Positions 1 through 6,711 of a stretch of 49,680 nucleotides of DNA are shown piece by piece. Origin of the DNA: Terriglobia bacterium (GTDB taxonomy: Bacteria > Acidobacteriota > Terriglobia > UBA7540); assembly GCA_020073545.1 (NCBI GenBank), contig JAIQEZ010000019.1:1-49680 (forward strand). The letters are read 5' to 3'. The notes below the pieces were generated by a model. The model did no database searches. It was not told where the DNA came from and saw only the letters and a program-made list of their open reading frames with translations. Numbering within the stretch: position 1 is the stretch's first letter; every line of letters begins with the position of its first letter. The position numbers and the translations under genes are program-made.

Positions 1-141
1 GTAAGAACTGCGGTTCCCGCACCGCGGGCAGACGAAGCCGTCCGGCCAGCGGCACTCAGCCAGATACTTCTGGCAAGCCTCTTCGGTAGCGAACATCGAC
101 TGAAACTCGCGCAAGGTTTTCGGAAACGCTGGGCGCGGCAT
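1..141 (-). CDS. IS1595-family transposase, N-terminal fragment (cut by window edge)
   Basis: The minus strand reads MPRPAFPKTLREFQSMF and continues into the zinc-ribbon half-site CPRCGNRSS at the window edge. This is the usual start of IS1595-family transposases: a short 'FP..EF...F.TEEAC..YL' segment followed by a CxxC zinc ribbon that precedes the DDE catalytic domain. Only the first 47 codons are visible, so it cannot be said whether the gene is intact. The ATG at 141 was chosen because the family signature begins immediately after it. The family assignment is by motif; the catalytic core lies outside the window. Confidence 0.75.
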   Translation of the reverse strand, partial: MPRPAFPKTLREFQSMFATEEACQKYLAECRWPDGFVCPRCGNRSSY

Positions 142-178
142 GCCCATATACTACTAATTGGGGCTTGCTGAAACAACC
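1..178 (-). mobile_element. IS1595-family insertion sequence, 5' end
   Basis: The segment holds the start of the transposase and about 37 bp of leader. On the minus strand the leader contains GGTTGTTTCAGCAAGCCCC (160-178), a plausible left terminal inverted repeat because IS1595 ends usually begin with GG. The other end of the element lies outside the window, so the inverted repeat and any 8-bp target duplication cannot be confirmed. Confidence 0.5.
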
Positions 179-187
179 GGATAAGCA

Positions 188-336
188 TGAGTCGGCTAAC
201 CGGAAAAGTGATCGAAGCCCCTAAGAGCGGCAGAGCAGTCAAATCCCAGATTGCCCGCCGAAAGTAACCTAGTGTTTATCGACAAATCCGCAGGGGCCGG
301 CTGGCGTTGACGCTGTCCTTGGGGGTCTGCAATTCC
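188..336. repeat. Direct repeat copy 1 (pairs with 1041-1184)
   Basis: This roughly 149-bp block recurs at 1041-1184 with scattered substitutions and a gap of a few bases. Both copies contain AACCGGAAAAGTGATCGAAG and end in a GGCCGGCTGGCG segment followed by a G/C-rich tract. The two copies flank the fused BrnT-antitoxin locus. Each could encode a 26-residue basic peptide starting SRLTGKVIEAPKSG, but nothing shows it is translated. Confidence 0.8.
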
Positions 337-341
337 CCCCC

Positions 342-393
342 AGCGGGTAGCGCGGAGTTGTGCGCACAGCGCACTACTCCGCGGTTCTGCAGG
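342..393. repeat. Partial copy of the double-hairpin repeat found at 44-48 kb
   Basis: The block opens with GCGGGTAGCGCGGAGTT and closes with ACTCCGCGGTTCTGC. It matches the left hairpin of the 138-bp repeats at 44031, 45305 and 46723, with compensating changes in the stem (CGCGGAGT pairs with ACTCCGCG here; CGCAGAGT pairs with ACTCTGCG there). Only the left half is present. Confidence 0.55.
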
Positions 394-425
394 CGAAAAT
401 TGTCACCATAGCTTAACGCGGGCGG

Positions 426-686
426 TCAGCGGCGGGGGCTGTCCTCGTGCCCACTCGAGGGCCTTGTCAGGCGGCGGGTGGTCTCGGATATTCGCGACAG
501 AGATCGCAGGGCTTCGTTCACTGCCGCCGAGCCGCGGAACACCTTGGCGACGTCCGGCTCCAAGACCGCAACGTTCGCGCCTTCCCTGATGAGGCGACGG
601 TAGTACTTGCCGCGGACGGCGGTCGAGTAATCGAAGTTGTACTCCGAACGCAGGTCATCCGCCTGCGCCGGGCGCTTCGTCTTCAT
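426..686 (-). CDS. Antitoxin of a BrnT-type toxin-antitoxin module
   Basis: An 86-residue protein beginning MKTKRPAQADDLRSEYNFDY, with the segment VRGKYYRRLIREGANVAVLE followed by PDVAKVFRGSAAVNEALRSL. This 'YDY....RGKYY.......V.L.PDVA..F....VNEALR' pattern is the small antitoxin commonly found next to BrnT-type RNase toxins. It would act by binding the toxin and autoregulating the operon. The ATG at 686 has an AAAGGAACC ribosome-binding sequence just upstream. It is also in frame with the upstream toxin fragment, so it could be made alone or as the tail of a fusion. The last residues after SLSR are unlike the family and may be read-through of a lost stop. Confidence 0.65.
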   Translation of the reverse strand: MKTKRPAQADDLRSEYNFDYSTAVRGKYYRRLIREGANVAVLEPDVAKVFRGSAAVNEALRSLSRISETTRRLTRPSSGHEDSPRR

Positions 687-887
687 GACGGTTCCTTTCG
701 CGAAGGGTCGCGCGCCGCGCGCTGAATAGCCCACGGTGATCAGCCGGCTCTCCTCTTGCGAATGGTCTGGGTCTCCAAAGGTGGCGGCCAGGGGGTCATA
801 GAACACGGTTACGGCTTCGTCGAAGGACACACGGTGCTTCTTGAGGTTCGATGCGGCCTTGCTCCCATCCCACTCAAAACGCATCAT
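426..887 (-). pseudogene. BrnT-type toxin fragment fused in frame to its antitoxin
   Basis: From the ATG at 887 (AGGAGA seven bases upstream) the protein begins MMRFEWDGSKAASNLKKHRV and continues SFDEAVTVFYDPLAATFGDP. This is the diagnostic N-terminal half of BrnT ribonuclease toxins. After RLITVGYSARG the normal BrnT C-terminal half, with the strand bearing 'RIISAR', is missing. The frame runs straight into the antitoxin at residue 68 without a stop. Intact BrnT is about 90 residues, so roughly 30 have been deleted. The product should be non-toxic, and loss of the toxin by internal deletion is the simplest reading. A functional fusion cannot be excluded. Confidence 0.6.
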
Positions 888-1040
888 ACCATTGTCTCCT
901 GTGCCGCCCGGACCGTAACACCCAACAAATATCCTCGCAATAGCCCCGATTTTCAAGTCGGCAGATGGAAAGTGCGGAAAGAGCGCCACCCAGGTTTGCT
1001 CGGAAACTGTCCTCCGCAACCTGCAGTCACTTGGCTGGTC

Positions 1041-1184
1041 AGTCGCCTAACCGGAAAAGTGATCGAAGCCCCTAAAAGTGGCAGCGCAGTCAAATCCCAG
1101 ATTACCCGCCGAAAGTAACCTAGCGACAAAGCCGCAGGGGCCGGCTGGCGCAGACGCTGTCCTGGGGGGTCTGTGATTTCCCCC
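1041..1184. repeat. Direct repeat copy 2 (pairs with 188-336)
   Basis: Second copy of the block at 188-336. It differs by isolated substitutions and lacks a short TGTTTATC-like insertion. Its right end runs into CCCCATTTTCTACCGAGG, which is absent from copy 1 but recurs near 2185, so the right boundary marks an independent junction. Confidence 0.8.
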
Positions 1185-1208
1185 ATTTTCTACCGAGGCA
1201 TTTCATCC
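1181..1208. repeat. 28-bp repeat shared with 2185-2212
   Basis: The two 28-bp segments beginning CCCCATTTTCTACC differ at one position. In both places they follow a GGCTGGCG-containing palindromic stretch, so they belong to a dispersed intergenic repeat. Confidence 0.65.
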
Positions 1209-1369
1209 TGCATGGGAAAAAGCATGGGGACGTCTATCGCTGGCTGGCGCAGACCTGATTTTCAGGGTCTGTGGCTTTTCTCACCGGCCGCGCTCAAGGG
1301 CCGCCCCGATGGATCGGGGCGCTCCACTTGCTGGATTCAAACGCCAACCCCCCATCCGCCCGGTTGAAG

Positions 1370-1408
1370 TTTACGCTTGCTAACGGCAGGGTGATACTTT
1401 AGTATCAC
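1370..1408 (+). promoter_or_regulatory. Predicted promoter with overlapping 18-bp palindromic operator of the Phd/ParE module
   Basis: A perfect inverted repeat GTGATACT-TT-AGTATCAC occupies 1391-1408, ending four bases before the antitoxin start codon. A plausible -35 TTTACG (1370-1375) and -10 GATACT (1393-1398) are 17 bp apart, so the operator covers the -10 box. Phd-type antitoxins normally repress their own operon through such palindromes. The expected transcription start is within about ten bases of the GTG, and no Shine-Dalgarno sequence is visible, so the transcript may be leaderless. Confidence 0.6.
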
Positions 1409-1412
1409 TCTT

Positions 1413-1670
1413 GTGAAAACCCATCTAGTGACAACCCTGAAGAGGAGAGCCACCGGGATTCTCACCGAGTTGGTAAAGGATCAGACCCCAGTTCTCATTA
1501 CCCAGCACGGAATCCCAACTGCCTACCTGGTGGATGTCTCCACCTTTGAGGCATTGCAGAATCGGATGCGAGTTCTGGAAGGAATCGCACGCGGCGAAAG
1601 AGCCATTCAGGACGGGCGGATCTCCACGCACGCCCGGGCAAAGCGGCGATTGGAGCGATGGCTAGAATAA
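1413..1670 (+). CDS. Phd/YefM-family antitoxin
   Basis: An 85-residue protein with the Phd/YefM fold signature. An N-terminal DNA-binding segment (KRRATGILTELVKDQTPVLI) is followed by TQHGIPTAYLVDVSTFEAL, which matches the family's 'I.K.G.P.AVL.S..Y..L' core. The C-terminal third, rich in Arg and Glu, would wrap the toxin. The gene overlaps the toxin gene by 13 bp, which implies translational coupling. It starts with GTG directly after an 18-bp operator. It is expected to neutralise the ParE-type toxin and repress the operon. Confidence 0.85.
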   Translation: MKTHLVTTLKRRATGILTELVKDQTPVLITQHGIPTAYLVDVSTFEALQNRMRVLEGIARGERAIQDGRISTHARAKRRLERWLE

Positions 1671-1987
1671 TCTGGGCTGATCCGGCGGTTCACGATTTGG
1701 ATGCGATTGCAGATTATATTGCCTTGGAGAACGCTGCGGCGGCTCGCGAACTCGTCCAACAGGTATTGGCTGCCGTCGAACGCCTTCAGAAATTCCCGCG
1801 TATGGGCTCCCTGCCAAACGAACTGATTGGTTTACCTTACCGCCAGTTGATTTTCTCTCCTTGCCGTATTTTCTATCGTGTGGAGAAGAAGGTGATCTAC
1901 GTCGTTCATGTTCTGCGAGGGGAGCAGCTCGTTCGCAGAGAGCTATTCCCCACTCCACCACGCGCATCGAAATCTTCCGGCAAGTAG
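1658..1987 (+). CDS. ParE/RelE-family toxin
   Basis: A 109-residue protein starting MARIIWADPAVHDLDAIADY, followed by the helix LENAAAARELVQQVLAAVER and then PRMGSLPNE. The segment YRQLIFSPCRIFYRVEKKVI and then VVHVLRGEQL is the RelE/ParE 'YR.L....YRI.Y.......I..V.H..R' core. ParE-type members poison DNA gyrase and RelE-type members cleave mRNA; the sequence alone does not decide between them, although the N-terminal 'A..DL..I..YI' is more ParE-like. It overlaps the antitoxin start-to-stop by 13 bp, and both genes appear intact. Confidence 0.85.
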   Translation: MARIIWADPAVHDLDAIADYIALENAAAARELVQQVLAAVERLQKFPRMGSLPNELIGLPYRQLIFSPCRIFYRVEKKVIYVVHVLRGEQLVRRELFPTPPRASKSSGK

Positions 1988-2300
1988 CGGCCTGCCAGCC
2001 ACGGTGTCGCCCACCATTAAGATCGGCGGACTTTCAGCCGCGGCGACCTCTCGGGATCGTGGGCTTTTCCCTCGATGACGAACCCAGAGTCAATTCCAAA
2101 CACGAATTGACTGTTGCTGCCTCCGGGTCACACAACCTCAGGCGCCGTTCGCCGGCTGGCGCCCCGACGCGTCGGGGCGATTTTCCCCATTTTCTACCCA
2201 GGCATTTCATCCCCTTCGCGGGGGTGACAACGGAGGGCGCGGCCGCGCAGCCACCGCGCGCGCTTTCCTCACCCGTGGGCGCTGCCCGCATCCCCGTGGT

Positions 2301-2365
2301 GTCATTCCCGCGAAAGCGGGAATCCAGGACAGCCGCATGGACCCCCGCCTGCGCGGGGGTGACAA
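2301..2365. repeat. Palindromic intergenic repeat (paired hairpins)
   Basis: Two adjacent hairpins, TTCCCGCGAAAGCGGGAA and CCCCCGCCTGCGCGGGGG, are separated by about 25 bp and bounded by TCATT and TGACAATG. This 'CGTCATTCCCGCGAAAGCGGGAATCC'-like unit is a well-known dispersed bacterial repeat. A fragment of the same unit (TTCGCGGGGGTGACAA) lies at 2214-2229. Confidence 0.65.
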
Positions 2366-2392
2366 TGAAAGGCGCGGCCGTGTAGCAGTAGC

Positions 2393-2450
2393 GCTGACCT
2401 TTAGGTCAGCACGAGGGAAAGGCAGAAAGGTGCCGACCTGAAGGTCGGCG
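2393..2450. repeat. Pair of TAGCGC-flanked hairpins
   Basis: GTAGCGCTGACCTTTAGGTC and its mirror at 2433-2453 form two hairpins in opposite orientation, with GTAGCGC at the left edge and GCGCTAC at the right. The same palindrome type occurs at 4499-4518 (GTCGGACCTTCAGGTCCGAC). Confidence 0.6.
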
Positions 2451-2479
2451 CTACCTGAGCCAAACCCGCGTCGCGGTGG

Positions 2480-2614
2480 AAGGGCCGAGACCTTTTCCGC
2501 CACCGCCGGGGCCACGAACTGGTTAATGCTCGTTCGCTCCTCCCGGCTCAACCGCTCTACGGTTTCCTTGAGCGACCGGGGTAGTCGCAGCGGATAGGTT
2601 TTGATTGCGCTCAT
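2480..2614 (-). pseudogene. Truncated ribbon-helix-helix antitoxin
   Basis: From the ATG at 2614 the first 45 residues begin MSAIKTYPLRLPRSLKETVE and include EERTSINQFVAPAVAEKVSA. They match small antitoxins with a ribbon-helix-helix DNA-binding N terminus ('YPLRLP.SL...VE.L....G.S.NQF...A.AEK'). Full-length members are about 80 residues. Here the family match ends at codon 45, and the open frame then runs into the palindromic repeats at 2300-2460, which is not real coding sequence. No toxin partner is next to it, so this is a relic. Confidence 0.55.
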
Positions 2615-2648
2615 GACTTAACGGGCTGCGGAAAAACCGCCATAACTG

Positions 2649-2800
2649 TCATCCTGAGGAGCCGCAGGCAACGAAGGATCTCGGCATTTGCCTGATTCTA
2701 CAAATGCAGAGATTCTTCGCGCAGTTTACCCTGAGCGAAATGACAAAGATCCTTCGGCTTCGCCTCAGGATGACAGCGAATGGGCTCAGAATGACAACGC
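2649..2800. repeat. Inverted pair of CATCCTGAGG-type repeats
   Basis: TCATCCTGAGGAGCCGCAGG at the left and the mirrored CTTCGGCTTCGCCTCAGGAT at the right bracket AAGGATCT/AGATTCTTCG motifs. This composite 'tCATCCTGAG..GAAGGATCT' repeat is common in acidobacterial intergenic DNA. It lies just downstream of cimA and carries no gene. Confidence 0.55.
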
Positions 2801-2823
2801 CGGCGGGTTCTTCCGCGGCCTGT

Positions 2824-4389
2824 CTAGCCGTATTCTTTTTTGAGCTTGTAGGTGATGCTGTCCACGAGGGCTTGCCAGCTCGCCTCGATGAGGTTTTCGG
2901 AGACGCCCACGGTTCCCCAGGTGTCGTGGCCGTCGCTGGTTTCGATCAGCACCCGAACCTTGGCGTCGGTGGCTCCTTTGGGGTTTAGCACGCGGACTTT
3001 GTAATCGGTCAAGCGAATGTCCCGGATGCACGGAAAGAAAGTGGTAAGCGATTTCCGCAGGGCCCGGTCCAGGGCGCTCACCGGGCCAACCCCTTCGGCG
3101 GCGGTGTGTTCTTCCTTGCCGTCCACACGCAACTTGATGACGGCCTCCGAGTACGGTTCGTTGACCCCTTTCTTTTCGGTGATGACGCGAAAGCCGTCCA
3201 GCTCAAAGAACTCTTTGGTGTGGTGCACCAGCTTATCGAAGAGGATTTCAAAGGACGCCTCCGCTCCCTCAAACTGGTAGCCGTCGTGTTCCATCTCCTT
3301 GAGCTTCTCCACCACAACCTTGGCGTCGGGAGAGGACTTGTCGATTTTCAGACCTCGCTCTTCGGCCTTGTAGATCACGTTGCTCTTTCCAGATAGCTCC
3401 GAAACCAGGACCCGGCGTTCGTTGCCGACCACGGCGGGGTCCACGTGCTCGTAAGCGGAGGTCTCTTTCATCACCGCGCTCACGTGAATGCCGCCTTTGT
3501 GGGCAAACGCGCTCTTGCCGACGTAGGGCAGATCCTGGCGAGGCAGCAGGTTGGCCAGCTCGCTGACGTAGTGGGAAACTTCCGTGAGGCGTTTGAGGTT
3601 TTCCTTGCCGATCGAGTGCATTCCCAACTTCAACTCGAGATTGGGGATCACGGAGCAAAGGTTGGCGTTCCCGCAGCGTTCTCCATAACCGTTGATCGTC
3701 CCTTGCACGTGGACGGCCCCCTGCTGCACAGCGGCAATGGAGTTGGCCACCGCCATTTCGCAATCATTGTGAGTGTGAATCCCCAAGGGCGTCTTGAGGT
3801 GTTTGGAAGCGGCCTGAAAACGCTCCCGAATGTCGGCGGTCACCGTGCCGCCGTTGGTGTCGCACAACACGATGGTGTCAGCTCCCGCCTCCTCGGCGGC
3901 CTTGAGCGTAGCCAGCGCATAAGCCGAGTCGGCTTTGAAGCCATCAAAGAAATGCTCGGCGTCGTAGATCACTTCCTTTCCCTGGGATTTCAGGAAGGCC
4001 ACGGACTCGCCAATCAGATCGAGGTTTTCCTTGAGGGAAATCCCCAAGGCCACTTTCACATGCAAATCCCAGGTCTTCCCGAAAATGGTCACCACCGGAG
4101 TGTTGGCTTCGATCAGCGCTTGCAGATTCCGATCGTGGGACGCCGTGTGGCGCGGGTGGCGGGTGCTGCCAAACGCCGCGAGCTTGGCATGCTTCAGCTT
4201 GAGTTCCTGGGCACGGGAGTAGAAGGCCACGTCTTTGCTGTTCGAGCCGGGCCAGCCGCCCTCGATGTAGTCCAGTCCCAGATCGTCAAGCTTCTTGACG
4301 ATGTGGAGCTTGTCTTCCAGGGAGAACGAGATGTTTTCGCCTTGCGAGCCGTCGCGGAGGGTAGTGTCGTAGACAAGGATCTTTTTCAT
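2824..4389 (-). CDS. cimA: (R)-citramalate synthase
   Basis: A 521-residue cytosolic enzyme that condenses pyruvate and acetyl-CoA to (R)-citramalate, giving a threonine-independent route to 2-oxobutyrate and isoleucine. The N-terminal TIM barrel shows the metal and substrate motif TTLRDGSQ (9-16), HTHND (205-209) and GYGERCGN (234-241), all typical of the 2-isopropylmalate synthase/homocitrate synthase superfamily. Length and the segment [10 protein letters not shown] point to the CimA branch rather than LeuA. Residues from about 390 to the end form the regulatory LeuA dimerisation domain, which carries isoleucine feedback in relatives. It is a single-gene transcription unit; the upstream region begins at a transposon-like element only 69 bp from the start codon. 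Confidence 0.92.
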   Translation of the reverse strand: MKKILVYDTTLRDGSQGENISFSLEDKLHIVKKLDDLGLDYIEGGWPGSNSKDVAFYSRAQELKLKHAKLAAFGSTRHPRHTASHDRNLQALIEANTPVVTIFGKTWDLHVKVALGISLKENLDLIGESVAFLKSQGKEVIYDAEHFFDGFKADSAYALATLKAAEEAGADTIVLCDTNGGTVTADIRERFQAASKHLKTPLGIHTHNDCEMAVANSIAAVQQGAVHVQGTINGYGERCGNANLCSVIPNLELKLGMHSIGKENLKRLTEVSHYVSELANLLPRQDLPYVGKSAFAHKGGIHVSAVMKETSAYEHVDPAVVGNERRVLVSELSGKSNVIYKAEERGLKIDKSSPDAKVVVEKLKEMEHDGYQFEGAEASFEILFDKLVHHTKEFFELDGFRVITEKKGVNEPYSEAVIKLRVDGKEEHTAAEGVGPVSALDRALRKSLTTFFPCIRDIRLTDYKVRVLNPKGATDAKVRVLIETSDGHDTWGTVGVSENLIEASWQALVDSITYKLKKEYG

Positions 4390-4458
4390 AGTTTTGCCTG
4401 AACCGAGAGAACCAGGATAGGGTGAGAATGACCAATCCGCCGAAGGAAGTCAATCTTC

Positions 4459-4771
4459 GGTAGTGTCCTAATTTCGCGGAGTGAATTCGAGACAGGGGGT
4501 CGGACCTTCAGGTCCGACGATAGCTAAGACTTCAAACGGGGCCTTTAGGCCCTGAAGCTTCAGGGGCTAAAGAGTCTGTGTGAAAACCTCAGATTTCGCG
4601 CCTTCGCGAGCGGAGATTCAATGACTTGCATTGTGGGAAAGGCCGAAAAACCGAGTTTTCACACAGACTCTAAAACCCCCGACTGGGCGCCGGCCGATCA
4701 TGTCGGAGCTAAAGCTCCGCCCCCCCCTTGCCAACTGCACCGGGCGAAGTTTCTCAAATTAGGACACTACC
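4459..4771. mobile_element. 313-bp non-autonomous transposon (MITE) with 8-bp target duplication
   Basis: Perfect 16-bp terminal inverted repeats GGTAGTGTCCTAATTT (4459-4474) and its complement (4756-4771) bound a segment with no transposase gene. It is flanked on both sides by the direct repeat CAATCTTC (4451-4458 and 4772-4779), a textbook 8-bp target-site duplication. Ends beginning GG and an 8-bp duplication are the habits of the IS1595 family, so mobilisation by such a transposase is the best guess. The ends do not match those of the IS1595 copy at position 1. The interior contains the palindrome GTCGGACCTTCAGGTCCGAC and a nested 101-bp inverted-repeat unit. Confidence 0.75.
4571..4671. 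repeat. Nested 101-bp inverted-repeat element
   Basis: Within the MITE, AGAGTCTGTGTGAAAAC (4571-4587) and its exact complement (4655-4671) bound a 101-bp unit. It may be a second small element inserted into the first, or internal structure of the MITE. No clear target duplication is visible at its edges. Confidence 0.6.
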
Positions 4772-4956
4772 CAATCTTCACGTCGGAATTCAGCCACCCG
4801 CGGATGGTTGCCCATCCGGTCGATTATATCGTGAAGCCTCTTGCCCGCCGGTGAGTCGCCAAAAACCCGTGCCGCCTTCGCGCCGGAACGGGAGAATCGG
4901 CCGCGCACGTGGAGGGGCGCACCTTGTGGCCGCGCCAGATTGCAGATCGGGGAAAT

Positions 4957-5481
4957 TCAGTTTTCGTCTCGCTCGGATTTGCCGAAGGATCTTAGAACGA
5001 CACGCAGGCGCTGGACAGCCTCCTGGCCGCTATCACCGTTGATGGTGACGACTTCCAGGCTCCCCACCAAGCGCAGATAATCCGGATCGCCAATTTCATG
5101 GCCCCCGCCGCGTTCCACGTTTCCCGAAAAGCGGTAGAACTTGCCGTGAATCTTGTTGGTGCGGAATTCGACGTGAGCCTTCTTGCGCGTCCCTTCGATG
5201 AGGGTGTAGCTCAGGACCGCGTCGGACTCCTCTTCGTTCTGATAGATATCGATGTACCCCTTGAGCCTCCCCTCTTCGTCGAGAACAGCCAGGGTATCGT
5301 CCGCAGAAATGAAATGGTACTTGGCCGTGATGTCATCGATAAGTTCGGTCTGATCCTGGGCCCTGAGGACGCTGCCTGTAACCAAGACGGCAGCAAAGAT
5401 GACCAGCCACATGATGGGTTTCGCAATTCTGTATCGTCGGAAGAAACCCGACGGCGCTGCCTCTCGAACCCCCTGATCCAT
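4957..5481 (-). CDS. Hypothetical secreted protein
   Basis: A 174-residue protein. A basic N terminus leads into the hydrophobic stretch IMWLVIFAAVLVTGSVL followed by RAQDQ, consistent with a signal peptide of about 40 residues. The mature part (YHFISADDTLAVLDEEGRLK, then GYIDIYQNEEESDAVLSYTL) is acidic and looks like a small beta-rich domain; I do not recognise the family. The ATG at 5481 was preferred to further upstream starts because a purine-rich GGAAAGGACG precedes it. The open frame continues upstream to 5700 without family support. It is a single gene on the minus strand, diverging from the DeoR gene. Confidence 0.6.
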   Translation of the reverse strand: MDQGVREAAPSGFFRRYRIAKPIMWLVIFAAVLVTGSVLRAQDQTELIDDITAKYHFISADDTLAVLDEEGRLKGYIDIYQNEEESDAVLSYTLIEGTRKKAHVEFRTNKIHGKFYRFSGNVERGGGHEIGDPDYLRLVGSLEVVTINGDSGQEAVQRLRVVLRSFGKSERDEN

Positions 5482-5793
5482 ACGCGTAACGCGTCCTTTC
5501 CTGCCGGCGGCCTTGGAGCCTCTGCACACTTCCCAGCCGCGATCCTGTGGCTCGGACCAGTCTATTCCCACTTTGCGGAGACGGCAAGTAACGGCGCCGG
5601 ACCTTGCCATCCCCCCGTTTTCCCGCGGAATCTGCCGGTCGCTGTCCCCAAACTGGGGGAGGGCAAGCATGGATCCCCCTCGGGGATTAAGCCTGAACAC
5701 GATCGAGACCCGATTGCGTCAAAGTGAGTCACTACCTGTAGGATAGGGCTTGCGGGAAAACGAGGGAAACAAACTTGTGCTGTTTCGTTTTTT

Positions 5794-6663
5794 GTGCCAA
5801 ATTGGACTCCGCAAGTCGAAAGGAAACATATTAAAAAGCAAGGCAAAGCAACCCTTTGGAGGCGAAGCCCCGCATCATCCCAAAGCGCTTCGATTACTCA
5901 AGTGCTCAACGAAGAGAGACGTCGCTCGATCTTGGATCTGCTGGCCCAGGAGGGCCGGGTGCTTGTGAAAAACCTGGCGGCGCGTTACGACACATCCCAA
6001 GTCACCATCCGCAAGGATTTGGAAGTCCTGCACAGCCAAGGACTGGTGTACCGGACTCACGGGGGAGCACTGCCCATTCCCACGGGAGCTCTGCGCGATC
6101 CCAGCCTGCGGGAGAAGGAAAAACTTCATCGCAGGGAGAAACAACTGATCGGCGCCGCGGCCGCTCGCTTGGTGCAGGAAGGCGAGTCGATCATCCTCGA
6201 TTCTGGGACGACCACCACGGCCATGGCGCGGGCGCTGCGCGAATTCCGGAATCTCACGGTGATCACCAACGCCGTGAACATCGCCGCGGAGCTGGCGGGC
6301 ACGGCCATCGAGGTGATCTTGACGGGCGGGATCCTGCGCGAGAAGTCTTTCTCGCTGGTGGGTCCGCTGGCGGAAGAGACTCTGCGCCGCTTGCGTGCCG
6401 ACCTTGTCTTTCTGGGCGTGGATGGATTTGACGTGCACTTTGGCTTAACCACTCCGAACCTGCTGGAGGCGAGCGTGAACCGAGTCATGGTGGAGATCGC
6501 CAAGCGCGTGGTGGTGGTCTGCGACTCCAGCAAGTTCGGCCGCCGCAGTCTCAGCCTGATCGCACCAATCTCTTCCGTGCACCAGACCGTCACGGATAGC
6601 CGCATTTCCAAATCCGATCTCAAGACCCTTGGAGACGCCGGAATCGAAGTTACGCTCGCATAG
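5794..6663 (+). CDS. DeoR-family transcriptional regulator (AgaR/GlpR type)
   Basis: Up to 289 residues. A winged helix-turn-helix (NEERRRSILDLLAQEGRV, then LAARYDTSQVTIRKDLEVLH) is followed by YRTHGGAL, the standard DeoR linker. The C-terminal sugar-phosphate sensor domain contains SIILDSGTTTTAMARAL, VITNAVNIAAEL, LTGGILR and FLGVDGFD. This family represses sugar or amino-sugar catabolic operons and is released by a phosphorylated intermediate. It lies 48 bp upstream of a SIS-domain isomerase gene, the aga-type arrangement. The start is uncertain: the GTG at 5794 has no clear ribosome-binding site and the first 35 residues are not family-like; GTG 5902 is an alternative. Confidence 0.85.
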   Translation: MPNWTPQVERKHIKKQGKATLWRRSPASSQSASITQVLNEERRRSILDLLAQEGRVLVKNLAARYDTSQVTIRKDLEVLHSQGLVYRTHGGALPIPTGALRDPSLREKEKLHRREKQLIGAAAARLVQEGESIILDSGTTTTAMARALREFRNLTVITNAVNIAAELAGTAIEVILTGGILREKSFSLVGPLAEETLRRLRADLVFLGVDGFDVHFGLTTPNLLEASVNRVMVEIAKRVVVVCDSSKFGRRSLSLIAPISSVHQTVTDSRISKSDLKTLGDAGIEVTLA

Positions 6664-6711
6664 TTCGCCCGGCGCCGGGCTGCGAAAGACTCTCAATCGA
6701 AGGAGACCCAG

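Larger units (their letters stand above)
888..1363. other. Intergenic region carrying repeat copy 2
   Basis: No gene is supported here. The region holds the second copy of the 149-bp direct repeat, a block shared with 2185-2212, and a palindrome CCGCCCCGATGGATCGGGGCG (about 1300-1322) that recurs in variant form near 43970. Confidence 0.6.
1988..2479. other. Repeat-rich intergenic region
   Basis: No gene is supported. The stretch holds the 28-bp repeat at 2185-2212 and a palindromic unit around 2301-2365 (TTCCCGCGAAAGCGGGAA plus CCCCCGCCTGCGCGGGGG). It also holds two hairpins with similar sequence: GCTGACCTTTAGGTCAGC (2393-2410) and GCCGACCTGAAGGTCGGC (2433-2450). Confidence 0.7.

Noticed and set aside
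187-267. A 26-codon ORF (SRLTGKVIEAPKSG...) present in both direct repeats
   Set aside because: It is too short to judge, has no ribosome-binding site, and its conservation is explained by the repeat itself.
2207-2479. Continuation of the truncated antitoxin frame
   Set aside because: The frame passes straight through palindromic intergenic repeats; beyond codon 45 there is no family match.
3445-4401. A 318-codon plus-strand open frame opposite cimA
   Set aside because: cimA on the minus strand accounts for the region with all family motifs; the antisense frame has none.
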